The notes beneath the pieces were generated by a model that worked only from the letters and a program-made list of their open reading frames with translations, did not search any database and was not told where the DNA came from. From Panax quinquefolius (Eukaryota > Streptophyta > Magnoliopsida > Apiales > Araliaceae), in assembly GCA_020205615.1 (NCBI GenBank), contig CM035168.1:10716613-10780612 (forward strand): a DNA stretch of 64,000 nt. The letters are read 5' to 3'. Each line of letters starts with the position of its first letter. Position 1 is the first letter of the stretch. The translations under genes and the position numbers were made by a program. Below are positions 37,310-48,910 of the stretch, in pieces.

Positions 37310-37523
37310 AGAAGATTTGCATGACATGATTTTAGGCATTACCCAATATCTCATTATTTAATCAATTAGCTTGTTTTATGGCACTTAATGACTTATTAAC
37401 AGCCACATCAATTAAATCGTTTTTTAGAAGATTTGCATGACATGATTTTAGGCATTACCCAATATCTCATTATTTAATCAATTAGCTTGTTTTATGGGAC
37501 TTATTAACAGCCACGTCAATTAA
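37310..37523. repeat. Tandem duplication, period about 116 bp
   Basis: Two copies start AGAAGATTTGCATGACATG at 37310 and 37426. The second lacks about 8-9 bases near TTATGG. The flanking 37215-37309 and 37524-37640 show nothing recognisable. Confidence 0.85.
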
Positions 37524-37640
37524 GAAATTTTAAACTAAAATTATTATTTACTATAACTATAATAGTTAAATACCGTATTAGCATATGATATTTTTGTATA
37601 AAAATATATTTTTATATTGAAGATTGCATTAAAAATAAAC

Positions 37641-37746
37641 AGTTTTTGTAGCTCAGTTGGTTTGAACTCTTATTTATTTACTTACAAGTCTTGTGTTCAA
37701 GCCTCATAACCCACAAGTAGCAACATTTTGTTAAAAAAAAAAAAAA
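37641..37746 (+). mobile_element. tRNA-derived SINE-like unit
   Basis: TAGCTCAGTTGGTT matches the A box of RNA polymerase III promoters, and GTGTTCAAGCC, about 35 bases later, matches the B box (GGTTCRANNCC). The tail TTTTGTT followed by a run of A (about 37733-37746) is a typical plant SINE end. It does not fold as a complete tRNA. No clear target duplication was found. Confidence 0.6.
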
Positions 37747-37863
37747 GTCATGGGGGACGCGAATTGGGCTAGCTATCATGAGTGTCGGGCCAAAAACAGT
37801 GGCCAAAAAGGACCAGATTTTAGTGGGCTAAAAAAATGCAGCCCAAAGCCCAGCCCAAATCCG

Positions 37864-38089
37864 ACAATAATTCCGTTGTGGGGTCCACCAATGATTGTGC
37901 CGTCGTATGAATATTCCCTGTTAAAACGAATATTCCATGACCAATCGAATATAATATAACAACTTGAGTACTTTGCAAAATTTATAAATATTACCCATAA
38001 CTATAACATTATATTAAATTCACTCCATAATATTCAAAAATGATATTTATAGAAAATTCATCTTTATTCATAAAAGTTGGGGTCTTACA
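37864..38089 (-). repeat. Truncated 3' LTR of D1
   Basis: It matches 52424-52651. Only the first 226 bp of the LTR remain, starting TGTAAGACCCC on the minus strand. Confidence 0.8.
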
Positions 38090-38105
38090 ACCTCCCCTTC
38101 TTATG
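38090..38105 (-). other. Polypurine tract of D1
   Basis: On the minus strand CATAAGAAGGGGAGGT abuts TGTAAGACCCC. It matches the PPTs of B1 and B4 with small changes. Confidence 0.75.
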
Positions 38106-38376
38106 AAATTTCGCCCTCGAAATTAGGGTACATACCTGGTATGATAAATAGGTGAGGATACCTTGATTTCATTTCAGATTCTAACTCCCAGGTCATTTCT
38201 TCAACATCGTGGTTTCTCCACAAAACTTTGACTTGAGGTATAACCTTGGAGCGTAAAATATGCTTCTTCTTATCCAAGATTTTAATAGGAACATCTTCAC
38301 ACGTTAAATCTTCCGCTATTTCATTCGGTTCTAACTCAATAATGTGGTTCGGGTCTTTCACATATTTACGTAACAT
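38101..38376 (-). pseudogene. pol: D1 chromodomain (integrase C-terminus), frameshifted from integrase
   Basis: A 91-codon frame. Residues about 28-77 contain KVLWRNHDVEEMTWELESEM and YPHLF, the chromodomain end of chromovirus integrases, which guides insertion to particular chromatin. It starts at MLRKYVKDPNHIIELEP, which in the family directly continues from the integrase GPF module. Here it lies in another frame because one base is missing in GTTATAAC (B1 has GTTCATAAC). The internal ATG is not a native start. Confidence 0.8.
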
Positions 38377-39437
38377 AGATCTGTGAAAAATGTTATAACA
38401 CGAGATATACTTGGCGGCAAGGCGAGTCTATAGGCCACAGTTTCTACTCGTTCGAGGATTAAAAATGGGTCAATGAATCGAGGATTGAGCTTTCCTCTCT
38501 TTCCAAATCTCGTAACTCCTTTCCATGGAGCAACACGTAACAACACATGTTCTCCAATATTGAATTCCACGTCCTTTCGATGAAGATCAAAATAACTCTT
38601 TTGTCGATCTTGTGAGGTTTTTATATGTTGTCGGATCGTTTGAATCTTTTTTGTAGTCATACGTACCAACTTCGGTCCCAACAACGTTGCTTCATCCACC
38701 TCATCCCAGCATACTGGAGAATGACACTTTCTTCCATACAACGCCTCGTATGGAGCCATGCGAGTACTTGTTTGATAACTGTTATTGTAAGAAAACTCCA
38801 CCAATGGTAAGAACTTATCCCAACTTCCCTTGAAGTCAAGGACATAGAGTCTAAATAGATCTTCAAGAGTTTGAATAGTCCTCTCTGAATGCACGTCCGT
38901 TTGAGGATGATAAGCCGAACTAAATCGTAAATCCATGCCCATAGCTTTTTGCAAACTAACCCAAAATCTTGAAGTGAATCTTGGGTTTCGATCAGAAACT
39001 ATGGATACTGGCATACCATGCAATCTTACAATCTCATTTATGTACATACGAGCAAGACGTTCAAGTGTATAAGTTACTCGTATAGGTAAGAAATGAACCG
39101 ACTTGGTCAATCTATCAATAATGACCCAAATCGCATCTAAGCCTTGAGAAACCATGGGAAGACCGGTAACAAAATCCATGGTAATGTGCTCCCACTTTTA
39201 TTCTAGAATTTCAAGTGGTTGCAATGGACATTTTGGTACTTGATGCTCTGCCTTTACTCGTTGACAAGTTAGACACCTTGAGATAAACTCCGCAGTCTCT
39301 CTCTTCATATTGTTCCACCAAAATGTATGTCAAAGATCATGATACATTTTGGTACTCCCAGGATGGATTGCAAGCGATTGTGTTGTGTGCCTCCATCATG
39401 ATTTTATACTTTAAGTCGTGGTCATTAGAACACAAAG
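38358..39437 (-). pseudogene. pol: D1 integrase (zinc-binding part and catalytic core)
   Basis: Integrase inserts element cDNA into chromosomes. The clean frame 39179-38358 has 273 codons. D2 (MDFVTGLP), D63 (VSDRNPRF) and E99 (HSERTIQTLED) form the catalytic triad, with exactly 35 residues between D63 and E99. The family motif SDRDPRF is SDRN here, and PQTDGQSERT is PQTDVHSERT. Residues 110-170 include FSYNNSYQTST and MAPYEALYGRKCHSP, followed by the GPF-like IDPFLILERV. Upstream (39180-39437) a broken frame reads KMYHDL, FWWNNMKRE and CLTCQRVKAEHQ, the zinc-binding end. The core is intact but the ORF is open at its start and frameshifted at its end. Confidence 0.88.
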
Positions 39438-40629
39438 TGTGAGACCCCAAATTTTATGAATAAAGATTTAAATTTCTCGAAATATTTTTTTGAATATTAT
39501 GGTGTGGATTTGATATAATGTTATAGTTGTGGGTAATATTTATAAATTTGCAAAAGTAAAGCATAAGTGGTTATATAATATTGATTGAGATTGGGGAATA
39601 TTTTTTTTAACGGGGGAATATCAGTATGCGATGACACAATCATTGGTGGAAGCGGAAGTATTATCGTAGTTGAAAAAAATGCGAAATTATCTTTTTATAA
39701 AAATACTTGGCGAAAGTATTACTAGATTAAAGCTGTTGAACTACGGTAGTAAAAGAAATGCGATGTCTGGCGTGGTTGCGTAGTAGCATGCGGTATTGAT
39801 TATTGATGCTTACGTAAAAAAAGTCACTCGGTTATACTCGATTATTGCTACGATAATTTTGCATCATATCATATCTCGTATTATTGATTGATTATTGTCA
39901 TTATTATCATGCATAATATGTAATATATTTATATTATTAAATCAATAATTGAGGCGACAAAGTTATTCATATTATTATTTGCAATATTTACAATATCTAG
40001 AAGTTACATCGAGGAGAGGTTTGGTCACTAATTGCTTGGCATGATAAGGAGAAATCCTTATCGGAAGCCCCCTCTTTCACAGGAGCGACTTTGGTTGTTA
40101 AATATTGTGAATTATAATATTAATGATGAATAAGTTTGTGTTGATTAAAGATGAAATTGATAGTTCCATTGTGTTTGGAATTATTAGTGTTAGTGAAAAT
40201 CGACATTTATTAGATGATAATTGATGTGCAGGGGTTATATTGATAAATCGGGTAATTAATCGGATAAATGAGCAATTAATTGCTACTAATTCACATGCTT
40301 ATATAACTATTTGTTCACATGTGTGTACTATTGAATCACATTCTTGTACTATTAGGGGAGTTGGTGCAAGATTGATAATACTTGCATGACTAAGTTAAAA
40401 ATGGAGGTATAGATGGAGAGTCTTATCTTGTAATAATTGTATTTTCACATGATTATAACTATTGATTCACATGATTGAACTATTGATTCACATTATTTAC
40501 TATTAGGGGGAGGTGGTGCAAGTTTGATAATACTTGCGAGGACTAAATTAAAAATGAAAAAAAAAAGTTGAAGGTATTGTCTTGTAATATTTGAGCCCCA
40601 AAGCGTGCGATTATCGAAACTATATTTTC

Positions 40630-40637
40630 TATAAATA
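40630..40637 (+). promoter_or_regulatory. TATA box of B4 5' LTR
   Basis: TATAAATA followed by GAAGCTCATTC, conserved with B3 and the B4 3' LTR. Confidence 0.55.
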
Positions 40638-40809
40638 GAAGCTCATTCTTCCTTCATTTCTCACCAATTCACTAAAGCTTTAGAAGCAATTATTATAGAG
40701 AGAAATTATAGAGAGAAAGAAGAAGAAGTCTGCTACCTCTATTTATTCCGATATCGGTTTTCTTTTTTAAGGTAAAGGGTATTATTTCTTTCGTATTCAT
40801 GAAGAGAGC

Positions 40810-41345
40810 TATTGTTATTCCATTCCTTATTATTATGTTGGAATAACTTTGTCTATGGAATCTACGCATACATGGTGAAATTATTACATTATTCCATTCT
40901 TTATTATTATATTGGAATAACATTATGATCATGCATCGTGGTGAAATTCTGACACATTATTCCATTCTTTATTATTACATTGGAATATCTGTACATGGTT
41001 CCATTCTTTATTATTCATTCTGTTATCATTATTTATTATTACATTGGAATATCACATGCATGCGGTTCTGCATTAGTTCCATTCTTTATTATTACATTTG
41101 GAATATCACATGCATGCATGCGTTTTACGCGTGACACTGGTTCATTCTTTATTATTTTTGAATATCCTATAACTTTAGACATGCATGTTGAATTTTTCGC
41201 ATGCATGGTGAATGTGAATTCTTTATTCATTCCATTATTATTATTCATTGGAATAACACATTCTATGGTGAATTCTTTATTATTCCATTCTTTATTATAC
41301 ATTGGAATAATCATTGTATTGGATTCATGCATAAATGGTGAATGA
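40810..41345. repeat. Hairpin-forming tandem repeat array in B4 5' LTR
   Basis: Seven or more irregular units of TTCCATTCTTTATTATTACATTGGAATA. Where B1 has CTG in TTCTGTTGG, these copies read TTACATTGG. The short open frames here come from the repeats. Confidence 0.7.
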
Positions 41346-42984
41346 TGATATATTCATATGAATAGTATATTTTCATTCATTGGGGGTTTGAAAATCCGAG
41401 TTTTTGTAATTTTTCGACCCTCAAAAATTGCGGAAAAATTTGAAATGATAATTTGATGAGTTTTCTAGATTGTGTCCAAAAATGGCGGATTTTTGGATGT
41501 ATAGATTAAGAGTTATGGATTTTATGGGAAAAGACTATTTTAAAAGTAAACCCTTATAACTCTTTGTGGTTAACTCCAAAATTGGTGAAATTTTTATTGG
41601 GAGTACATATATATATATGAAGTATACCACTGTAAATTTAAATTTTTGGACAAAAGTACAATTTATGATAAATGTCTAAATATTTAGAGATTTTGGCCGT
41701 ATGAAAAATAGTAAATGAATTTTAAAAATTAAGAAAAAATATATATTCAATATGGGACTATATTACGCTAAATCCCGGAAAAAAAGAAATATTTTTGGGA
41801 TTTGATTTGGTATTTTTCATGAAAATGAACTAGTTATGAGTAAATGAATTAAATATGTTATGTGAAGTAACAAAATTGGAAAATAGGATTTTATGGCTTG
41901 GGAATCTATATAGGGTATATCTGATTTTTGATGAGGATTTGATCATTGGTGATGAAATCTTATGAGTATGAGCATTTTGAATGATTAAATGCATTATTTG
42001 GTAAAGTGTAAACAATTGAAATAAATTGTTTATAAGTTTAAGAAGTGATTAAAATATTATTATAATATTAATAATATTAGATTATGAGTTTATTAAGTGA
42101 TTGATAATATTTGGATAAATTTAAAGTCTTTAATATTTATCCTTATTTTTCGTTTGATTAATGCTTATATCATTCATTGTCATCATCCTCATGCTTATAT
42201 TGTGATGAAAGTCATCTTTGGCTTACGTGCGTAGATGGACTTGGTATGATTATGACCGAGGATTATTCGGTATAATCATGGCCGTAAGTAATGTTACGAA
42301 TGATGTGGTAAAAGTCCTCATTGGCACAAGTGCATTGATGGACATTTTTGGTATGATTATGACCGAGGATTATTCGGTATAGTCATGACCATTGATGATT
42401 TAATGAATATCCTTGGCGCGTAGTGCGGGGATGATTCGATGATGTGGTTTATTTATTAAAGTGAGTCTCGGTGATAAAAATTGATGAAAACATTTTAAAT
42501 CATAGAAGATAGTAGATATCATACTCTACTTGACTCTTAATGGATTGCTTATTTCATTTGCGATTAAACTTGATGTCTATTGTATTTTATCGGTTTAACA
42601 TTGTTGAAGGCTAATGATAATTTATTACGCATTATCTTAGTCATAATATTTCTTCTTTGGGCTAGTTGAGCTCACCCCTTTCTTTTTCTTTGTTCTCTTG
42701 AGGAAATGAGAATATATTTAGGGACTAGTCGGGGAATGGAGTGATGGTCAGGATGATAGCATTAGTAGTCCTCACTATTACATTAAATAGTGTGATAATA
42801 AATGTAATGAGGACTCCATTGAGTGTGGATATTGTCTAGATGACAATATTCTTATTAAAACTCTTAGATTATGTTTTGTCGTATTTTACACATTGTTGTA
42901 TAATTAAGTTGTATTTGAATTTTTGTACCATGTATTTGGCGACTCAAGATGGGTGATGTATACTACATTTTTGGGGCGTCACGG

Positions 42985-42997
42985 TTGGTATCAAAGC
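42985..42997 (+). other. Primer binding site of B4
   Basis: TTGGTATCAAAGC, identical to the B1 primer site. Confidence 0.8.
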
Positions 42998-43169
42998 TTA
43001 GGGATATGATCCACCTGGTGAGATGTGAGACAAGAACTAGGAGGGAGAGGCAGGGAAATTCCTTCGCTAGTATGACCTACTAAGTTTATTTGGTATTTAA
43101 TTGGTCGGTCGAGTATAGGGATAATATGTGATATGTTAATTAACCCTTGTTTTGTGGCGGTGTTTGAAA

Positions 43170-44372
43170 ATGGCATCGAAAATGTTGAGATCAACAATGA
43201 AGCACATGAGGCCGTTGAGTCACCAACGATCGATACCGAGGGATAATGTCTGACGAGGAAGACAATAATCCTCGGGTAAATAACAACAACCGATCAAATG
43301 ATGAGCGATGGGATGTTCGGAGGCTTTATGCGATTCATGCGACATCGGTAAGAGAGACTCTGTTCAAAATATAGGTGGAAATAATGGCGACCCACGATCG
43401 GTCACGCGCTAAGCGATTCGAATTTGGGACCACAGGAGTTTTGGGAAAGCGAGAACCACTTAAAAAGTGGAGCGTGGTTAAAGCGAGATCACCAAGATAT
43501 TTGATGTCTTGGGATGCTCTCGAGGAGCAAAAGGTTCCCTTTGCCACCTTTATGTTGCGTGAAGAATGATTCTTGGTGGGAATCTATAAAGCGTACCCGA
43601 CTGGCCTTTTCAAGATGTCTTGGGAGAAGTTCAAGAAGTACATTCAGCGACAAGTACTTTTTCGAAAGTATTCGTCACATGAAGGAGGTGGAGTTTATCA
43701 AGTTGGAGCAAAACAATATGGCCAGTGTCCATGATCTGAGGCTAAATTTGCGGAGTTATCGGTTTGCATCCCATTTGGTCGATAATGAGGAGGCGAATGG
43801 CGAATGTTTCTAAGAGGTTTGAAACCCGATATCGTCGATACCTCATTTCTCACAAACTTTGTTTATATTGAGATGTTGTGAATAGGGCTCGATTATTGGG
43901 CGCGATAATGAGTCGGCCTGACAAAAAGCGACGACCACAACACGATAATAATAATCACGGTGGTAGCGACCATCGGAACAATGATAACCATCGTGGAGGA
44001 AATTATCATGCCGAGAATGGTAACCACTTGGTGGTAATCATAGCGAAGATAATAGGAGTGGAAATTTCAAGAAAGAAGGTTCAATAACGATGGAAAAGGC
44101 AATGGCACCAACACCGTTTTCAAGGAAGGAGAAGCGACCACCAATTGTATGCTTCAAATCACGGGGGAGAGGACATATCGGTCAAAGCTGCGTGATGCGA
44201 TCAAAGCATATTACAATTGTGGAAAAGAAGGTCACCTAGCTTTTTTTTGTCGTGCACCAAAGTCGAAGTCCGGTGGGGCGGTGGCACCAAAAGCGGATCT
44301 GGGAAAAAAAAAGTCGGTGGTTTTTAGGAAGGCGTTTTTCGTGACTTCTCAAAAAGCGAGTAACGAACGAAG
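43170..44372 (+). pseudogene. gag: B4 gag, frameshifted
   Basis: Collinear with B1 gag from the ATG at 43170 but broken into short frames. Recognisable pieces are the capsid core near 43440-43560, HMKEVEFIKLEQNN near 43680-43720, FASHLVDNEE near 43765-43795, and YYNCGKEGHLAFFC near 44205-44250, a zinc knuckle with its first cysteine replaced. The other knuckle (near 44150) is disrupted. Many codons that read CAG or CAA in B1 read CGG or CGA here, with small insertions, so much of the breakage is at one kind of site. Confidence 0.8.
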
Positions 44373-44387
44373 TTAGCACGGGTTAGT

Positions 44388-45420
44388 TAATTATAAATTC
44401 TTGCGAAGTCTATACCTTATTGAATCTCGGTTCTACCCATTCTTTTTCTCTCTTGCTTGCTTGCGCTCAAGCGTTTAAATTTAACTCTAGAGAAGTTAGA
44501 CTTTGACTTATCGATTGAAACTTCGTTAGGAGAAACCTTCATTTCATGTCTTATCAAGTCTTGGATGAGAGTCACGAGGTTTTTAAATGATATTTCTATC
44601 GTTAATAAATTTCAACGGCGTATTCTTGAAGACTTCTTAGCCTACCCCTAGGCGTGAAATCGAATTTTGTATTGACCCCGATCTGAAACCCATTTCTAAA
44701 ACCCTTAAATATTTCTTCAACCAAAATGAAGCGAATAATGCTAAAAAAGCGTTGGCTCAAATTTGTTGAAGATTACGATTATACCATTCGATATCATTGT
44801 GGAAAAAGCGAGCGTGGTAGGTGGCGCGTTGAGTAGAAGATCGTATCGTTTATGAGTGCGATGTTGTTAACACAAAAACCCATTTCGTATAACTTACAAA
44901 TGATGAAGATAGAGTTAAAGAGACTACAGGGACCCACGTGAAGATAGCGAATATCTGAGTAGAATCGACTTTAATCGATAAAGTTTAAAAGCCGTTCAAG
45001 CTATATACTACACGAGGTGATGAATGAAGAAGAAGGTTCAAGAAGGCGTTATTCTAGAAGCGAGAATCGATGAGAGAGAAATCTCGACCCTCGATTTTAT
45101 TGGCCCATTTGAAATCCTCGATCGAGTAGGGCGTGGCTATAGACTCGTTTTCTGTGCCAAGTATATGGCGTGTTCATAACGTTTTTCACGTATCGATGTT
45201 ACGTAAATATGTGGATGACCGAACCACATTATTAAATTAGAACTAGGCGAGATAGCGGAAGATTTAGCGTATGAGGAGATCGTGTTAAAATCTTGGATAA
45301 GAAGGATCGTATTCAACACTCAAAGGTTATACCTCGAGAGTTAGAATCTGAAATGAAGTCGAGGTATCCTCATCTCTTGGCATACCGAGTGCGTACGTAA
45401 ATTTTGAGGCAAAATTTCAT
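44388..45420 (+). pseudogene. pol: B4 protease fragment, RT linker/RNase H join and integrase tail
   Basis: A shortened protease start (about 44400-44545) runs into FLNDISIVNKFQ (linker), then broken [13 protein letters not shown] and KPIS sequence joined to TLKYFF, then VEDYDYTIRYH (RNase H end, about 44765-44805), MKIELK, and finally the integrase GPF region and LRKYV (about 45200). Relative to B1 most of the protease is also lost. The RT palm, RNase H core and integrase core are missing exactly as in B1. Confidence 0.75.
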
Positions 45421-45432
45421 AAGGAGGGAGAT
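45421..45432 (+). other. Polypurine tract of B4
   Basis: AAGGAGGGAGAT before TGTGAGACCCC; one G fewer than in B1. Confidence 0.8.
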
Positions 45433-46622
45433 TGTGAGACCCCAAATTTTATGAATAAAGATTTAAATTTCTCGAAATATTTTTTTTGAATATTATGGTG
45501 TGGATTTGATATAATGTTATAGTTGTGGGTAATATTTATAAATTTTGCAAAGTAAGCAAGTGGTTATATAATATTGATTTGGTGGGGAATATTCTTTTTG
45601 TCGGGGAATATTAAATGCGACGGCACAATCATTAGTGGACCCCCTAGCGGAAGTATTATCGTAGTTAGAAAATGACAGAATTATCTTTTTATAAAAATAA
45701 CGGCGAAAGTATTCTGAATTAAAAGCTGTTGAACTACCCGGTAGTAAAAAATACGATGTCTGGCGTGGTTGCATAGTAGTACTGCGGTATTGATTATTGA
45801 TGCTTACGTGAAGTCACTCAGTTATACTCGATTATTGCTACGATAATTGTTGCATCATATCTCTCGTATTATTGATTCGATTATTGTCACGATATCATCA
45901 CTGCATAATATATGATATATTATTAAATCAATAATTGAGGCGACAAAGTTATTCATATTATTAAATTGCAATATTTATGATGTGCAGAAGTTACATCGAG
46001 GAGAGGTTTGGTCACCTAATTAATTTGCGCTTGATAAGGAGAAATCCTTATCGGAAAGCCCCCTCTTTCACAGGAGGAGCGACACTGGTTGTTAAATATT
46101 GTGAATTATAATATTAATGATGAATAAGTTCGTGTTGATTAAAGATGAAATTGATAGTTCCATTGTGTTGGAATTATTAGTGTTAGTGAAAATCGACATT
46201 TATTAGATGATAATTGATGTACGGGGTTATATTGATAAATCGGGTAATTAATCGGATAAATGAGCAATTAATTGCTACTAATTCACATGCTTATATAACT
46301 ATTTGTTCACATGTGTGTACTATTGAATCACATTCTTGTACTATTAGGGGAGTTGGTGCGAGATTGATAATACTTGCATGACTAAGTTAAAAATGGAGGT
46401 ATAGATGGGAGTCTTATCTTTGTAATTCATATTTTCACATGATTATAACTATTGATTCACATGATTGAACTATTGATTCACATTATTTACTACTATTAGG
46501 GGGAGGTGGTGCAAGTTTGATAATACTTGCGGGACTAAATTAAAAATGAAAGAAAAGTTGGAGGTATTGTCTTTGTAATATTTTGAGCCCCAAAGCGTGC
46601 GATTATCGAAACTATATTTTTC

Positions 46623-46630
46623 TATAAATA
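46623..46630 (+). promoter_or_regulatory. TATA box of B4 3' LTR
   Basis: TATAAATA followed by GAAGCTCATTC. Confidence 0.55.
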
Positions 46631-46799
46631 GAAGCTCATTCTTCCTTCATTTCTCACCAATTCACTAAAGCTTTAAAGCAATTATTATAGAGAGAAATTA
46701 TAGAGAGAAAGAAGAAGAAGTACGCTACTACCTCTACTATTCGATATCGAGTTTCTTTTTAAGGTAAGGGTATTATTTCTTTTCGTATTCATGATGAAG

Positions 46800-47300
46800 A
46801 GCTATTGTTATTCCATTCCTTATTATTATGTTGGAATAACTTATATCTATCTGAATACTAGTATACATGGTGAAATTCTTACATTATTCCATTCTTTATT
46901 ATTATGTTGGAATATCTTTTATGCATTGATTACATGCATGATTATTAGTTCCATTCTTTATTATTACATTGGAATAACATGCATTCTTTTATTACATTGG
47001 AATATCTATTCATGCATGATACATTTGTGACGTGAATTTTTGTTATTCCATTCTTTATTATTACATTGGAATATCACATGCATGCGGTTTCGCATGACAC
47101 TGGTTCCATTCTTTATTATACATTGGAATATCACATGCATGCATGCGGTTCTGCATGACTAGCATTTATGATTATTCTTTATTATTACATTTATTAATAA
47201 CTTTATTATTACATGTGGAATAACGCATCTATGGTGAATTCTTACATGGTGAATTTGAATAACTTTGATATATGGATTCCTTATTAAATGGTGAATGATC
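46800..47300. repeat. Hairpin-forming tandem repeat array in B4 3' LTR
   Basis: Same array as 40810-41345, with different unit order and length, so the arrays change faster than the rest of the LTR. Confidence 0.7.
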
Positions 47301-48910
47301 CTTTGTATTCATATGAATAGTATTTTTTCATTGAAAATTTATTTTAGAGGCGATTTTCATAATTTTCGACCCTCAAAATTGCGGGAAAAAATTTGAAATG
47401 ATAATTTGATGAGTTTTCTAGATTGTGTCCAAAAATGGCGATTTTGGATGTATAGATTAAGAGTTATGGATTTTATGGGAAAAGACTATTTTAAAAGTAA
47501 ACCCTTATAACTCTTTGTGGTTAACTCAAAATTGGTGAAATTTTTATTGGGAGTACATGTATATAACGAGAGTATACCACATAAATTTTGAATTTTTGGA
47601 CAAAAAAGTACAATTTATGATAAATGTCTAAATATTGGCGAGTTTGGCCGTATGAAAAATAGTAAATGAATTTTAAAATTCGAGAAAATATATATTGATA
47701 TGGGACTATATTACGCTAAAATCGAGAAAAGAAATATTTTTTGGAACTGATTTGGTATTTTTCATGAAAATGAACTAGTTATGAGTAAATGAATTAAATA
47801 TGTTATGTGAAGTAACAAAATTGGAAAATAGGATTTTATGGCTTGGGAATCCTATATAGGGTATATCTCTGATTTTTGATGAGGATTTGATCATTGGTGA
47901 TGAAATCTTATGAGTATGGCATTTTGAATGATTAAATGCATTATTTGGTAAAGTGTAAACAATTGAAATAAATTGTTTATAAGTTTAAGAAGTGATTAAA
48001 ATATTGTTATAATATTAATAATATTAGATTATGAGTTTATTAAGTGATTGATAATATTTGGATAAATTTAAAGTCTTTAATATTTATCCTTATTTTTCGT
48101 TGATTAATGCTTATATCATTGTCATCATCCTCATGCTTATATTGTGATGAAAGTCATCTTTGGCTTACGTGCGTAGATGGACTTGGTATGATTATGACCG
48201 AGGATTATTCGGTATAATCATGACACGTAATGTTACGAATGATGTGGTAAAAGTCCTCGATTGGCTTTGTAGTGCATTGATGGACAATTTTTTGGTATGA
48301 TTATGACCGAGGATTATTCGGTATAGTCATGACCATTGATGATTTAATGAATATCCTTGGGCGTAGTGCGAGGGATGATTCGATGATGTGGTTTATTTAT
48401 TAATTTGAGTCTCGGTGATAAAATTGATGAAAACATTTTAAATCATAGAAGATAGTAGATATCATGCTCTACTTGACTCTTTTAATGGATTGCTTATTAT
48501 TGCTATGATTAAACTTGATGTCTATTGTATTTTATCGGTTTAACATTGTTGAAGGCTAATGATAATTTATTCTGCATTATCTTAGTCATAATATTTCTTC
48601 TTGGGCTAGTTGAGCTCACCCTTTCTTTCTTTGTTCTCTTGAGGAAATGAGAATATAGATTTGGGACTAGTCGGGGAGCGGAGTGATGGTCAGGATGATA
48701 GCATTAGTAGTCCTCACTATTACATTAAATAGTGTGACAATAAATGTAATGAGGACTCCATTGAGTGTGGATATTATCTAGATGACAATATTCTTATTAA
48801 AACTCTTAGATTATGTTTTGTACTAGTATTTTACATTATTGTTGTATAATTAAGTTTGTATTTGAATTTTTGTACCATGTATTTGGCGACTGAAAAGATG
48901 GGTGATGTAT

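Larger units (their letters stand above)
39438..42983 (+). repeat. 5' LTR of B4
   Basis: 3,546 bp from TGTGAGACCCC to GGCGTCAC. The final A before the primer site reads G (CACAG in B1, CACGG here). It shares its middle block (about 41350-42150) with B2 and lacks the TACTATTCAC array of B1. Confidence 0.85.
39438..48910 (+). mobile_element. Element B4: second non-autonomous family-B gypsy element, nested in D1
   Basis: LTRs 39438-42983 and 45433-48910 flank a 2.45-kb internal region with PBS, gag, protease fragment, the RT linker/RNase H join and integrase tail, and PPT. The internal deletion matches B1. It interrupts D1 between its RT start and integrase. The left flank is CAAAG; no matching duplication exists on the right because the last 20 or so LTR bases (to GTCACA) are gone. 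LTRs are of the longer B2 type. Many CAG/CTG positions are altered relative to B1. Confidence 0.85.
45433..48910 (+). repeat. 3' LTR of B4, end truncated
   Basis: It matches 39438-42960 and stops at GGTGATGTAT, then passes directly into D1 RT sequence. No genes are inside. Confidence 0.85.

Noticed and set aside
37641..37715. Functional tRNA gene
   Set aside because: A and B box matches exist, but the acceptor and anticodon stems do not form and an A-tail follows; a SINE-like unit is a better reading.
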